From contig NZ_AKJL01000225.1 of assembly GCF_000282355.1 (NCBI RefSeq), positions 1-64,000 of the forward strand: a stretch of 64,000 bases of DNA, read 5' to 3'. The DNA is from Pseudomonas sp. GM49. GTDB taxonomy: Bacteria; Pseudomonadota; Gammaproteobacteria; Pseudomonadales; Pseudomonadaceae. The notes under the pieces were generated by a model, which saw only the letters and a list, made by a program, of their open reading frames with translations, made no database searches and was not told the origin of the DNA. This document shows positions 36,260 through 44,940 of this stretch, piece after piece. A program made the position numbers and the translations under genes. Position 1 is the first letter of the stretch. Each line of letters starts with the position of its first letter.

Positions 36260-36325
36260 ATTGCGGCCTTACCGGCCCCCTGACGCTGTCGTGGCCTCAC
36301 CGGTTTTCAGGTCGAAACATGAACG

Positions 36326-36898
36326 ATGATCACTCTCCCACCCGACCCCCGCGATATCGAGCACGACGAACAGCGCGGCGACCGTGCGCATTTTCTCCAG
36401 GTGTTTCTTTCCCAGCGTTCGCAAATGGAGGCGTTGGTGAGTCGTCGCGTCGGTTGTCGGGCGACGGCGGCTGACCTGGTACAGGATTTGTTCCTGCGTT
36501 TCTGGCGGCGGCCGCTGGTGCAGGTCGAGGAACTCAGCACCTACCTGTTGCGCTGCGCCGGCAACATCGCCATCGACCATTTGCGCAGTGAAGGCACACG
36601 AGTCCGGGCCAGCGAAGGCTTGATGGTCGAGCCGCCGGACAGCCATGGCAGCGGACCGCAAGCGGCACTGGAGGCGGGCAACGATTTGCTCCATGTCGAA
36701 GCGGCGTTGCGCGCCTTGCCGGAGCGTACGCGGCAGATCTTTTTGCTCAATCGCATTCACGGCCGTAAGTACGCCGAGATCGCCAAGGCCATGGGTTTGT
36801 CCCAAAGTGCCGTGGAAAAACATATGATGCGCGCCCTCGAAGCCTGCAAGGCCAGCCTTCGGGAACCCGAAACGCGTATGCCAGGGAAAGCACCGTGA
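36326..36898 (+). CDS. FecI-type ECF sigma factor
   Basis: This 190-residue iron-starvation sigma factor has a sigma2 region (about 25-90: QMEALVSRRVGCRATAADLV, QDLFLRFWRRP, LLRCAGNIAIDHLRSE) and a sigma4 region (125-180: LPERTRQIFLLNRIHGRKYA, GLSQSAVEKHMMRALEAC). It would be held by the FecR protein encoded next and released when the TonB receptor binds its siderophore, then transcribe the receptor gene. It overlaps fecR (GTGA). The Fur box upstream implies iron repression. Confidence 0.92.
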   Translation: MITLPPDPRDIEHDEQRGDRAHFLQVFLSQRSQMEALVSRRVGCRATAADLVQDLFLRFWRRPLVQVEELSTYLLRCAGNIAIDHLRSEGTRVRASEGLMVEPPDSHGSGPQAALEAGNDLLHVEAALRALPERTRQIFLLNRIHGRKYAEIAKAMGLSQSAVEKHMMRALEACKASLREPETRMPGKAP

Positions 36899-37884
36899 AC
36901 CACTTCGAACGCGTCATTCCGACGCCCGCGCAGGAGCAGGCCGCGCTGGCCTGGTTGAGCCTGTTGCATGACCAGCCAGGCAGCGGTGACCAGGCTACGT
37001 TCAGCCAATGGTTGCAGGCCGACCCCGCCCATGCCGAGGCGTATGCCCAGGCGCTAGTGCTGTGGGAGTTGAGCGAAGTGCCGGCGCGCACTCTCGCCCA
37101 AGAAGACGCCTTTGCCTTGCAGGGGTACCTCAATGCGATGAATCGCTCGCGGCGCAGCACCGTCGGGCGCTGGTCCGGTGCCTTGGCCATGGCCGCTTGC
37201 CTGCTGCTGATGATCAGCCTCGGCACGGGTTGGCAGCCGATGCGCTGGATCGACGACCTGGGGGCCGATTACGTCTCGGCGCCAGGGGAAATTCGCACCG
37301 TGACCCTGGCCGATCAATCGCAAGTCACCCTGGATGCCGACAGTGCCATCGCGGTGGACTTCAGCCGTGGTGAGCGCCATGTGCAGTTGCGCCGCGGCGC
37401 CGGGTTTTTCAACGTCACCCACACCGGTGAACCGTTTGTGGTGGACGCCGAGAAAGGCTTGACGCGGGTCCTGGGCACGCAGTTCGAAGTCCGTTTGCAG
37501 CCCCATGGCGCGCAGGTCACGGTGTTGTCGGGGCGGGTTGGCGTGTCGACGGACAAGAACGCCGAACAGCAAATTCTCACCGCCGGCCAGCAAGTGGCCT
37601 ACGGCGAAGGCTCGATGGAAAAACTCCACTCGGTGGACAGCGAAGCGCATTTGGCCTGGCGCCAGGGCTGGCTCAATTACTACAAGGCGACGTTGGCCGA
37701 CGTGGTACAGGATTTGGCGCGCTATTACCCCGGCCGGATCGTGTTGCTCGACGATGAACTGGCGGCACGTCGGGTCAGTGGCAGCTTCCCGAGCAAGAAC
37801 CCGCAGGCGGTGTTGAGTTCTTTGCAGGGGGTGATGGGGTTTGAGCAGCATCAGGTGCTGGGGCATCTGATTATTTTGCGTTGA
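36895..37884 (+). CDS. FecR-family transmembrane anti-sigma/signal protein
   Basis: This 329-residue protein has a cytoplasmic N-terminal DUF4880 sigma-binding domain (10-60: QAALAWLSLLHDQPGSG, WLQADPAHAEAYAQALVLWE), one membrane helix (about 95-112), a periplasmic FecR domain (120-215) and a C-terminal STN-interacting domain (DLARYYPGRIVLLDDELAAR). The start is GTG 36895, overlapping the sigma factor stop. It couples the receptor's signalling domain to the sigma factor. Confidence 0.92.
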   Translation: MNHFERVIPTPAQEQAALAWLSLLHDQPGSGDQATFSQWLQADPAHAEAYAQALVLWELSEVPARTLAQEDAFALQGYLNAMNRSRRSTVGRWSGALAMAACLLLMISLGTGWQPMRWIDDLGADYVSAPGEIRTVTLADQSQVTLDADSAIAVDFSRGERHVQLRRGAGFFNVTHTGEPFVVDAEKGLTRVLGTQFEVRLQPHGAQVTVLSGRVGVSTDKNAEQQILTAGQQVAYGEGSMEKLHSVDSEAHLAWRQGWLNYYKATLADVVQDLARYYPGRIVLLDDELAARRVSGSFPSKNPQAVLSSLQGVMGFEQHQVLGHLIILR

Positions 37885-37895
37885 AGCTGCCGGCC

Positions 37896-37990
37896 CCATC
37901 GCGAGCAAGCTCGCTCCCACAAGGTTCTATGTTGTCCCCAATTTGGTGACCGACTCAAAACCTGTGGGAGCGAGCTTGCTCGCGATGGGG
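37896..37990. repeat. REPIN 8
   Basis: Inverted REP pair between fecR and the receptor gene, inside an otherwise standard signalling operon. Confidence 0.9.
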
Positions 37991-38079
37991 CCAGTTCAAA
38001 CACCACATCACCCTGAATAAAAATATTTTCAAATTTTTGCTGAGGTAAACCCGATTGCCATCCGTGTAGTGACTGAAAC

Positions 38080-38094
38080 TGCGAGTCATTCGCA
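38080..38094. promoter_or_regulatory. Inverted repeat upstream of the TonB receptor
   Basis: TGCGAGTCATTCGCA is a 5-bp inverted repeat around a 5-bp centre, resembling a degenerate Fur half or the region seen at ECF-controlled receptor promoters. GAAAC (38074-38078) and CGT (38097-38099), 18 bp apart, could be the ECF -35/-10. Confidence 0.4.
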
Positions 38095-38124
38095 TCCGTA
38101 GCGGTTCTACACAGGTCGTGAGTA

Positions 38125-40554
38125 ATGAAGTCCAGGGCAAAATCGGGTTCGGTCAAACAATGGTTGAGTGTGTCTGCGTTGAGCTTTTCGGTTTTGGCGT
38201 TGTTGCCGCTGAGCGTGGCGCTGGCCGCTGAGACAGGCGGCAGTCAGTCGCGTGAGCAGTTCAGTTTTTCGCTGGCTGCCAAACCGCTGCCCCAGGCCCT
38301 GAGTGATTTCAGCCGGGTGACCGGCATCAGCGTCGTCTACACCGATGAAGCGCCGTACGGCCTCAATGCGCCGGCCATCAATGGCCAGATGAGCGCCGAA
38401 CAGGCCCTGCAACGTCTGCTCACCGGTTCGGGTTTGACCTTCCGCCGCACCGACGGCCACACCATTGCCCTGGAACCACGGCCGACTGAAGGTGCGTTGA
38501 ACCTGGGCGCGACCACCATCACCTCGGTGATGGATGACTCCATGAGCTACCAGCCGCCACCCACCTCTTCGGTGATGCGCTCCTCGGCCCCGGTTCAGGA
38601 GATCCCGCAGACCATCAATGTCGTCCCGGCCCAGGTCATCCGCGACCAGGCACCGCGCAATCTTGATGACGCCCTGGCCAATGTCAGCGGCATCACCCAG
38701 GCCAACACTCTGGGCAGCACCCAGGACTCGGTGATGGTTCGCGGCTTCGGCGACAACCGTAACGGCTCGATCATGCGCGACGGCATGCCGATCGTGCAGG
38801 GCCGTGGCCTCAACGCCAGCGTCGACCGGGTTGAAGTGCTCAAGGGGCCGGCCTCGTTGCTCTACGGCATTCAGGATCCGGGCGGTGTGGTCAATATGGT
38901 CAGCAAGAAGCCCGAGCTTGAGCAGTACAACGCCTTGAACTTGCGCGGTTCGAGCTATGGCGACGGCAAGAATGGCAGCGGCGGCGGTCTCGACAGCACC
39001 GGCGCCCTCGGCGATTCCGGGCTGGCCTACCGCATGGTGCTTGACCACGAAGACGAAGATTACTGGCGCAATTTCGGCGTGCATCGCGAGAGCCTGATCG
39101 CGCCATCTCTGGCCTGGTACGGCGAAAGCACCAAGCTGCTGTTCGCCTATGAGCACCGCGAATTCCTCACGCCGTTCGACCGCGGCACGCTGATCGATCC
39201 ACGGACCAACCATCCGCTGGATATCTCGCGCAACGAGCGCCTTGATGAGCCGTTCAACAACATGCAAGGGCGTTCGGACCTCTATCACTTCGAAGCCGAT
39301 CACCAACTCAACGACAACTGGAAAGGCCATTTCGGCTACAGCTGGAACCGCGAAACCTACGACGCCAGCCAGGTGCGCGTGACCGCCATCGACACCCAGA
39401 AGGGCACCCTGACCCGCAGCATGGACGGTACCCGGAATGCGATCAGCACCGACCGTTTCACCACCGCCAGCCTTGAAGGCAATGTGAACGTGCTCGGCAT
39501 GCAGCACGACCTGCTGTTCGGCATCGACGACGAATACCGCAAGATCTTCCGCGAAGACCTGATCCGCCAGAAAAGCCTGACCACGTTCAGTTACGTCAAT
39601 CCGGTCTATGGTCGGGAAGTGGCGGGCACCACCGTCAGTGCGCCCGACAGCGCGCAGACCGATGAACTGCGCAGCGATTCGGTGTTCCTGCAAGACTCCA
39701 TCCACCTCACCGACCAGTGGATTCTGGTGGCCGGCGCGCGCTTCCAGGTGTACGACCAATATGCTGGCAAAGGCGTGCCGTTCCACGCCAACACCGACAG
39801 CAATGGGCAGAAATGGGTGCCGCGCGCTGGCCTGGTTTACAAATACACCGATGCCTTGTCGTTCTACGGCAGCTACACCGAGTCGTTCAAACCCAACTCG
39901 ACCATCGCGCCGTTGAGCGGCAGCAGCACCGTGCTTGACGGCGGCATCGCGCCGGAAGAAGCCAAGTCCTGGGAGCTGGGTGCCAAGCTTGATCTGCCGG
40001 GCCGCGTCACCGGTAACATCGCGCTGTTCGACATCAAGAAACGCAACGTGCTGGTGGCCAACGCCGAAGGCCCGACCACTATTTACAGTGCCGCCGGCGA
40101 AGTGCGTTCCCGTGGCCTGGAAGTGGACTTGAGCGGTCAGCTCAGCGATCGCTGGAGCATGATCGGCAGCTACGCCTATACCGATGCCGAAGTCACCGAA
40201 GACCCGGTTTACAAAGGCAATCAACTGCAAAACGTGGCGAAGAACAGCGGCTCGTTGTCGGCCGTTTATGACTTCGGCACCGTTATTGGCGGTGATCAGC
40301 TGCGGGTCGGCGCCGGCGCGCGTTATGTGGGAGAGCGCGCGGGTAACGCGGTGAACGATTTCGACCTGCCGGGCTACACCGTGGCCGATGCATTCGCCAC
40401 CTACGACACCAAGGTCGAAAGGCAGAAGGTCAAGTTCCAGCTCAACGTGAAGAACCTGTTCGACCGCACTTACTACACCTCGGCGGCGAGCCGCTTCTTT
40501 GTGTCGATGGGTGACTCGCGGCAGATTTCGCTGTCCAGCACGCTGGAGTTCTGA
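38125..40554 (+). CDS. TonB-dependent siderophore receptor with signalling (STN) domain
   Basis: This 809-residue outer-membrane receptor has a signal peptide (1-35, ending VALAAETGG), an STN domain (about 45-115: FSFSLAAKPLPQALSDFSRV, TGISVVYTDEAPYGL), a plug (about 155-265: IPQTINVVPAQVIRDQAPRN, VMVRGFGDNRNGSIMRDGMP, VEVLKGPASLLYGIQDPGG) and a 22-strand barrel ending STLEF. The STN domain plus upstream FecI/FecR means it signals its own induction. Overall sequence suggests a hydroxamate (ferrichrome/ferrioxamine-like) receptor, but the ligand is not determined. Confidence 0.92.
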   Translation: MKSRAKSGSVKQWLSVSALSFSVLALLPLSVALAAETGGSQSREQFSFSLAAKPLPQALSDFSRVTGISVVYTDEAPYGLNAPAINGQMSAEQALQRLLTGSGLTFRRTDGHTIALEPRPTEGALNLGATTITSVMDDSMSYQPPPTSSVMRSSAPVQEIPQTINVVPAQVIRDQAPRNLDDALANVSGITQANTLGSTQDSVMVRGFGDNRNGSIMRDGMPIVQGRGLNASVDRVEVLKGPASLLYGIQDPGGVVNMVSKKPELEQYNALNLRGSSYGDGKNGSGGGLDSTGALGDSGLAYRMVLDHEDEDYWRNFGVHRESLIAPSLAWYGESTKLLFAYEHREFLTPFDRGTLIDPRTNHPLDISRNERLDEPFNNMQGRSDLYHFEADHQLNDNWKGHFGYSWNRETYDASQVRVTAIDTQKGTLTRSMDGTRNAISTDRFTTASLEGNVNVLGMQHDLLFGIDDEYRKIFREDLIRQKSLTTFSYVNPVYGREVAGTTVSAPDSAQTDELRSDSVFLQDSIHLTDQWILVAGARFQVYDQYAGKGVPFHANTDSNGQKWVPRAGLVYKYTDALSFYGSYTESFKPNSTIAPLSGSSTVLDGGIAPEEAKSWELGAKLDLPGRVTGNIALFDIKKRNVLVANAEGPTTIYSAAGEVRSRGLEVDLSGQLSDRWSMIGSYAYTDAEVTEDPVYKGNQLQNVAKNSGSLSAVYDFGTVIGGDQLRVGAGARYVGERAGNAVNDFDLPGYTVADAFATYDTKVERQKVKFQLNVKNLFDRTYYTSAASRFFVSMGDSRQISLSSTLEF

Positions 40555-40573
40555 GGACAGACCGCGTCATCGT

Positions 40574-40685
40574 TCTTCGTCGGAACGCCGCCCGGAGCAA
40601 GCCCGCTCCCGCAGGGGAATAGGGTGATTACAAAACAGGTGAGCACCGCCAAACCTTGTGGGAGCGAGCTTGCTCGCGATGGCGG
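40574..40685. repeat. REPIN 9, left arm chimeric
   Basis: The right arm is a normal GAGCGAGCTTGCTCGCGA unit. The left arm reads CTTCGTCGGAACGCCGCC joined to GGAGCAAGCCCGCTCC; the same odd junction appears inverted at 49030-49070. Confidence 0.85.
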
Positions 40686-40712
40686 CCTGAAAGGCGCCGA
40701 AAAAGCTCGGAA

Positions 40713-41588
40713 CTAGCGCAAAAACGCCTGGCGATACTCGCCGGGCGTTCCCCCCAGGGCCTGGCGAAATCGGTTGGTGAAGTGGCTGGCACTGGAAAAG
40801 CCACAGGCCAGTGCAATCTCGCCCAGAGGCTGCGAGGTCGTGCGCAGCAATTCCCGCGCCCGGTTCAGGCGTCGCGCCAGCACGTACTGGTGGGGCGGCA
40901 AGCCGAAGCTTTCGCGGAACATCCGCGCGAAGTGGTATTCCGACAATGCACACAACGCCGCCAGTTGACCCAGGCTGATGGCGTCGTCCAGATGGCTGTC
41001 GATGAACTCCACCAGATGCCGACGCTGATGCGCGGCCAATCCACCTTTAAGGCGCAGTCCTTGCCGGGCGTTGACCTGGCTGAGCAGGGCATGGCTGAGC
41101 AGTTCGTGGGCCAGGCTGCTGGTGAGCAGGCGCTCGCCCGGCTCGTCCCAGTTCAAGGTGATCAACTGCCGAAAGCGCAGCGCCTGCTGCGGATCATCGA
41201 GAAAGGTTTGCTCGCGCAGCTGCATTTCCCGTGGTTCGCGATCGAGCAGGGTGACGCAGCCGAGGGCAAATTGTTCGGGGCTGAAATACAGGTGTGCCAG
41301 GCGAATGCTGCCATTGATCACCCAGCCTGACTGGTGGTCGGCCGGCAGGATGCACAGTTTGTCCGGGCCGCCCTTGTTGCCGGGCTGTTCGCGACGGAAG
41401 GTGCCGGTGCCGCCGGCTATGTAGCAGGACAACGTGTGGTGGCTGGGCGCTTCGTATTCCTGGGCGTCGTGGTGATTGCTCCACAAGGCTGCGGACAAGC
41501 CGTCACCGAGCTCGGCACTGTGCTCTAGGCGAGCATTCGGCGAGCGGTTGAGGGCTTGAAAGACTTGTAGGGAATCCAGTGCAGCCAT
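40713..41588 (-). CDS. AraC-family transcriptional regulator
   Basis: This 291-residue protein has an N-terminal cupin-like ligand domain (about 25-150, with HHTLSCYIAGGTGTFRRE) and a C-terminal double HTH (about 190-290: ISLGQLAALCALSEYHFARM, PHQYVLARRLNRARELLRTT, IALACGFSSASHFTNRFRQ). It is divergent from a DMT-family exporter gene (151-bp gap), the likely target. Its ligand is unknown. Convergent with the siderophore receptor. Confidence 0.87.
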   Translation of the reverse strand: MAALDSLQVFQALNRSPNARLEHSAELGDGLSAALWSNHHDAQEYEAPSHHTLSCYIAGGTGTFRREQPGNKGGPDKLCILPADHQSGWVINGSIRLAHLYFSPEQFALGCVTLLDREPREMQLREQTFLDDPQQALRFRQLITLNWDEPGERLLTSSLAHELLSHALLSQVNARQGLRLKGGLAAHQRRHLVEFIDSHLDDAISLGQLAALCALSEYHFARMFRESFGLPPHQYVLARRLNRARELLRTTSQPLGEIALACGFSSASHFTNRFRQALGGTPGEYRQAFLR

Positions 41589-41739
41589 GATTGTTGCTCT
41601 CTAACACCTGCATCCAACGCCCTGCATCCTACTCCGTAGACGTGCGTATGCCAGCCTGTCGCCAGACAAAAGCGCAAGTTTATGCAAGTGCGTCCAGGCG
41701 TGGCGCCGGACACTGGGCACCTATCGAGGAGCCTTAGTC

Positions 41740-42642
41740 ATGAACCTTTCTTTGTACCTGCTGACCGTGCTGATCTGGGGCACCACCTGGATAGCCTTGA
41801 AATGGCAACTGGGCGTGGTGGCCATTCCCGTATCGATCGTCTACCGCTTCGGCCTCGCCGCGCTGGTGCTGTTCGTGATCCTGCTGCTCAGCCGACGCCT
41901 GCAAGTGATGAACCGTCGCGGGCACCTGATCTGCCTGGCTCAAGGTTTGTGTCTGTTCTGTGTCAACTTCATGTGCTTCCTCACCGCGAGCCAATGGATC
42001 CCCAGCGGTCTGGTGGCCGTGGTGTTTTCCACCGCCACCCTGTGGAATGCCCTCAATGCGCGGGTGTTCTTCGGTCAGAAAATCGCCCGCAACGTGCTGA
42101 TGGGCGGTGCGCTGGGCCTGCTTGGGCTGGGGCTGCTGTTCTGGCCGGAACTGGCCGGGCATACCGCCAGCCCGGAAACCTTGCTCGGTCTTGGTCTGGC
42201 CCTGTGCGGCACCTTGTGCTTCTCGGCGGGCAACATGCTCTCAAGCCTGCAACAGAAGGCCGGCCTCAAGCCGCTGACCACCAATGCCTGGGGCATGGCT
42301 TACGGTGCGGCGATGCTCTCGGTGTGGTGTCTGGTCAAAGGCATTCCCTTCGAGATGGAAATGAGCGCGCGTTACATCGGGTCGCTGCTGTACCTGGTGA
42401 TTCCGGGATCGGTGATCGGTTTCACCGCCTACCTGACCCTGGTCGGCCGCATGGGGCCTGAGCGGGCAGCGTACTGCACAGTGCTGTTTCCGGTGGTGGC
42501 GCTCAACGTATCGGCGTTCGCCGAGGGTTATCAGTGGACGATGCCGGCCCTGTTGGGGCTGGTGTTGGTGATGTCGGGGAACGTACTGGTGTTTCGCAAA
42601 CCCAAAGTGCCGCAGGTGCTGGGCAACGGCAAGCTGGCCTGA
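41740..42642 (+). CDS. EamA/DMT-superfamily transporter
   Basis: This 300-residue inner-membrane protein has ten predicted hydrophobic helices in two EamA repeats; the first starts LTVLIWGTTWIALKWQLG and the second begins LLGLGLALCGTLCFSAGNML. Family members export amino acids, metabolites or drugs. GAGGAGC lies 13 bp before ATG 41740. The divergent AraC regulator suggests inducible expression; the substrate is unknown. Confidence 0.85.
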   Translation: MNLSLYLLTVLIWGTTWIALKWQLGVVAIPVSIVYRFGLAALVLFVILLLSRRLQVMNRRGHLICLAQGLCLFCVNFMCFLTASQWIPSGLVAVVFSTATLWNALNARVFFGQKIARNVLMGGALGLLGLGLLFWPELAGHTASPETLLGLGLALCGTLCFSAGNMLSSLQQKAGLKPLTTNAWGMAYGAAMLSVWCLVKGIPFEMEMSARYIGSLLYLVIPGSVIGFTAYLTLVGRMGPERAAYCTVLFPVVALNVSAFAEGYQWTMPALLGLVLVMSGNVLVFRKPKVPQVLGNGKLA

Positions 42643-42666
42643 GGGGGGCGTCGAGTGCTGAGTGAT

Positions 42667-43176
42667 TCAGTGCTCGATTTTTATCGCGATGTATATCAAT
42701 AGCGGAAAGATGAAATCAATAATATGTTGAGACCTGTCCTTGTAACTCCAAGTTTTCGATTCGTCCATGTTGAACCATTCGATGCCGATCACTTGAAAAC
42801 CAACGTAATAAAGAAACAGGGCGATCAGTAATCCTATAAGTGCAGGTTTCTTGGCTTCGTGAAATTGTTCGGGGCTGGTGTTGATATTTTTGTAAAGGTA
42901 ATAGGTTCCGAGTAGGCAACATATGGTGTAAACCACTTCAAGTGTAATGATCAGCCAGTAAATACGGTGGTGCAGCATGGCAGAAGTAATAGCCCTGTAG
43001 CTGTATTTTTTGCGACCATTGGTGGTGTCCATGCTCAGGATGTGGCTGATGTATTCATAGCTTGTCGAGTAGTCCGTGAAGTTGTTGTATAGCATCAGCA
43101 ATCCAAAGAAGCTGACAAATAACATCAATGTGGCTTTGCTGAATCGAATGACTCGACTTGTTGTGAGTTGGCTCAA
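42667..43176 (-). CDS. DUF2165-like small integral membrane protein
   Basis: This 169-residue protein has four membrane segments (about 15-32, 72-94, 109-130 and 150-166). It resembles DUF2165: SKATLMLFVSFFGLLMLYNN, SMDTT, HHRIYWLIITLEVVYTICCL, GFQVIGIEWFNMDES. Function is unknown. Base composition is noticeably AT-richer than its neighbours, which may mark a later arrival. Confidence 0.72.
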   Translation of the reverse strand: MSQLTTSRVIRFSKATLMLFVSFFGLLMLYNNFTDYSTSYEYISHILSMDTTNGRKKYSYRAITSAMLHHRIYWLIITLEVVYTICCLLGTYYLYKNINTSPEQFHEAKKPALIGLLIALFLYYVGFQVIGIEWFNMDESKTWSYKDRSQHIIDFIFPLLIYIAIKIEH

Positions 43177-43320
43177 GCTGGTGATCTCCGTTGCTGTTCC
43201 CTTAGTGTCTGGGTAGGAAGGAGAGTCTATCGAGTGGTTTTGTTATTTGGTTGTTGACTGAATTGCAGGGTGTGTATTCAGAGAGCTGTTTAAGACGTTG
43301 AGAGTGACTTTTTTGTATTA

Positions 43321-43358
43321 AACGGGCAGGCGCTTTTGGCACCTGCCCGTTTTTTTTA
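43321..43358. terminator. Bidirectional terminator
   Basis: Stem AACGGGCAGG/CCTGCCCGTT with an 11-base loop and eight T on the plus strand. It overlaps the stop of the minus-strand reductase gene, for which it is the likely end; on the minus strand the T run is shorter. Confidence 0.8.
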
Positions 43359-44330
43359 ACCCTTCCAGACTTGCGGGTTGACCAGGTCCTGCGGTCGTTC
43401 GCCCAACAGGGCACTACGCAAGTTGGCCAGGGCACGGTTGGCCATGGCATCGCGGGTCTCATGGGTGGCCGAGCCGATGTGCGGCAAGGTCACGGCGTTT
43501 TTCAGCTGGAACAGTGGCGATTCGGCCAGCGGCTCTTTTTCGTATACGTCCAGCCCGGCACCGCGAATGCGGTTGTTTTGCAGTGCTTCGATCAGCGCCG
43601 GTTCATCCACCACCGGGCCGCGAGCAATGTTCACCAGGATGGCGCTTGGCTTCATCAGCGCCAGTTCGCGATGACTGATCAGGTGCCTGGTTTTTTCGCT
43701 GAGCGGCACCACCAGACAGACGAAGTCGGCTTCGGCCAGCAATTCATCCAGGCTGCGCAACTGTGCGCCGAGTTCCTGTTCCAGCTCGGTCTTGCGGCTG
43801 TTACCGCTGTAGATGACCGGCATGTTGAACCCCAGGCGACCACGGCGGGCGATGGCGGCACCGATGTTGCCCATGCCGACGATGCCCAGGGTCTTGCCGT
43901 GGACATCGCAACCGAACAACGGCGCACCGACGGTCGCTTGCCATTGTCCGGCCTTGGTCCAGGCATCCAGTTCGGCAACGCGGCGCGCGCTGCTCATCAA
44001 CAGCGCAAACGCCAGGTCGGCGGTGCTTTCGGTGAGCACATCCGGCGTGTTGGTCAGCATGATCCCGCGTTCGTTGAAGTAGCCGAGGTCATAGTTGTCG
44101 TAGCCCACCGAGACGCTGGACACCACTTCCAGCCTGGCAGCGTTTTCCAATTGGGCGCGGCCGAGTTTGCGACCGACGCCGATCAGGCCGTGGGCATGGG
44201 GCAGGGCTTCGTTGAACTGGGCGTTGATGTCGCCGTTTTTCGGATTCGGCACGATGACATCGAAATCCTGTTGCAGGCGTTCGACCATTGCCGGGGTGAC
44301 GCGGCTGAAAGCCAGGACAGTCTTTTTCAT
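43356..44330 (-). CDS. ghrB: D-2-hydroxyacid dehydrogenase (glyoxylate/hydroxypyruvate/2-ketogluconate reductase)
   Basis: This 324-residue NAD(P)-dependent enzyme has the NAD loop GIVGMGNIGAAIARRG and the catalytic triad residues Arg (NIARGPVVDE), Glu (GLDVYEKEPLAES) and His (LPHIGSATHETR). It matches GhrB/TkrA, which reduces glyoxylate, hydroxypyruvate and 2-ketogluconate. ATG 44330 (MKKTVLAFSRV) is chosen over 44390. Which 2-ketoacid is natural here is not resolved, as no ketogluconate genes are adjacent. Confidence 0.88.
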   Translation of the reverse strand: MKKTVLAFSRVTPAMVERLQQDFDVIVPNPKNGDINAQFNEALPHAHGLIGVGRKLGRAQLENAARLEVVSSVSVGYDNYDLGYFNERGIMLTNTPDVLTESTADLAFALLMSSARRVAELDAWTKAGQWQATVGAPLFGCDVHGKTLGIVGMGNIGAAIARRGRLGFNMPVIYSGNSRKTELEQELGAQLRSLDELLAEADFVCLVVPLSEKTRHLISHRELALMKPSAILVNIARGPVVDEPALIEALQNNRIRGAGLDVYEKEPLAESPLFQLKNAVTLPHIGSATHETRDAMANRALANLRSALLGERPQDLVNPQVWKG

Positions 44331-44365
44331 GAGAGGCGGGCTCGTCGGGCGGTGAAGAATGCTTA

Positions 44366-44453
44366 GCAAGCTACAAGTTTCAAGAGGCAAGCTGCAAGTT
44401 TAAAAGTCGCCCCCATCGTTTTTAACTTGAAGCTAGCCGCTTGAAGCTTGTAG
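44366..44453. repeat. AGCTTCAAGC-type repeat, second copy
   Basis: CAAGCTACAAGTTTCAAG, CAAGCTGCAAG, and inverted CTTGAAGCTAGCCGCTTGAAGCTTG flank a short spacer. Related to 8693-8764. Confidence 0.7.
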
Positions 44454-44543
44454 GTGCCGTTCCGCTATACTGCCGCACTTCTTATACTGTGGCATGCGGC
44501 TCGCTCACCGGGCCCGACACTTCATGCATCACCCGGAGCTTTC

Positions 44544-44801
44544 ATGACTTCCCCGAAACAACCGCCGGTCGCCGACGCCATGCGCGACGAGCCGGCCGCA
44601 CTGCCAGACAGTCTCGAGTCCAGTGCCGAAGGCGAAACCAAAGCCGAGATTCCGGCTTTCAAGTTCCCGTTCAAGCCGGGCGAACTGGCGTCAGCCAAGG
44701 GCTCCAACCAGCCGTGGTATAAGAATGGCGCCAAGAACGGCCACACCAAAACCCCAGGCATGGCGCCGCCGGGGACTCGTCGTTCGATGGGCAAGCGCTG
44801 A
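44544..44801 (+). CDS. Conserved small Pseudomonas protein, unknown function
   Basis: This 85-residue hydrophilic protein ends in KPGELASAKGSNQPWYKNGA, then HTKTPGMAPPGTRRSMGKR. I recall similar small proteins throughout Pseudomonas with the same Gly/Pro/Lys-rich C-terminus. There is no signal peptide or membrane helix and it looks disordered. ATG 44544 has GGAG 8 bp upstream; ATG 44454 lies near the repeat and is rejected. The role is unknown; nucleic-acid binding is possible from its charge. Confidence 0.7.
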   Translation: MTSPKQPPVADAMRDEPAALPDSLESSAEGETKAEIPAFKFPFKPGELASAKGSNQPWYKNGAKNGHTKTPGMAPPGTRRSMGKR

Positions 44802-44940
44802 CCCTCCGAGATTGCTGGCGGTTTTTTTCTCTCATTCATCAAGATGTTTCCCACAAGAGTTGGCGATTACGCTGCTGGGAAATGCAATGGCTATTCGTTG
44901 AGCATTCCAGGCTCATGAATTCCTGATGAAGGCCGTCAAT

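Noticed and set aside
38107..40230. 707-codon minus-strand frame over the TonB receptor gene
   Set aside because: Antisense to a receptor with complete domains; no motifs and no ribosome site.
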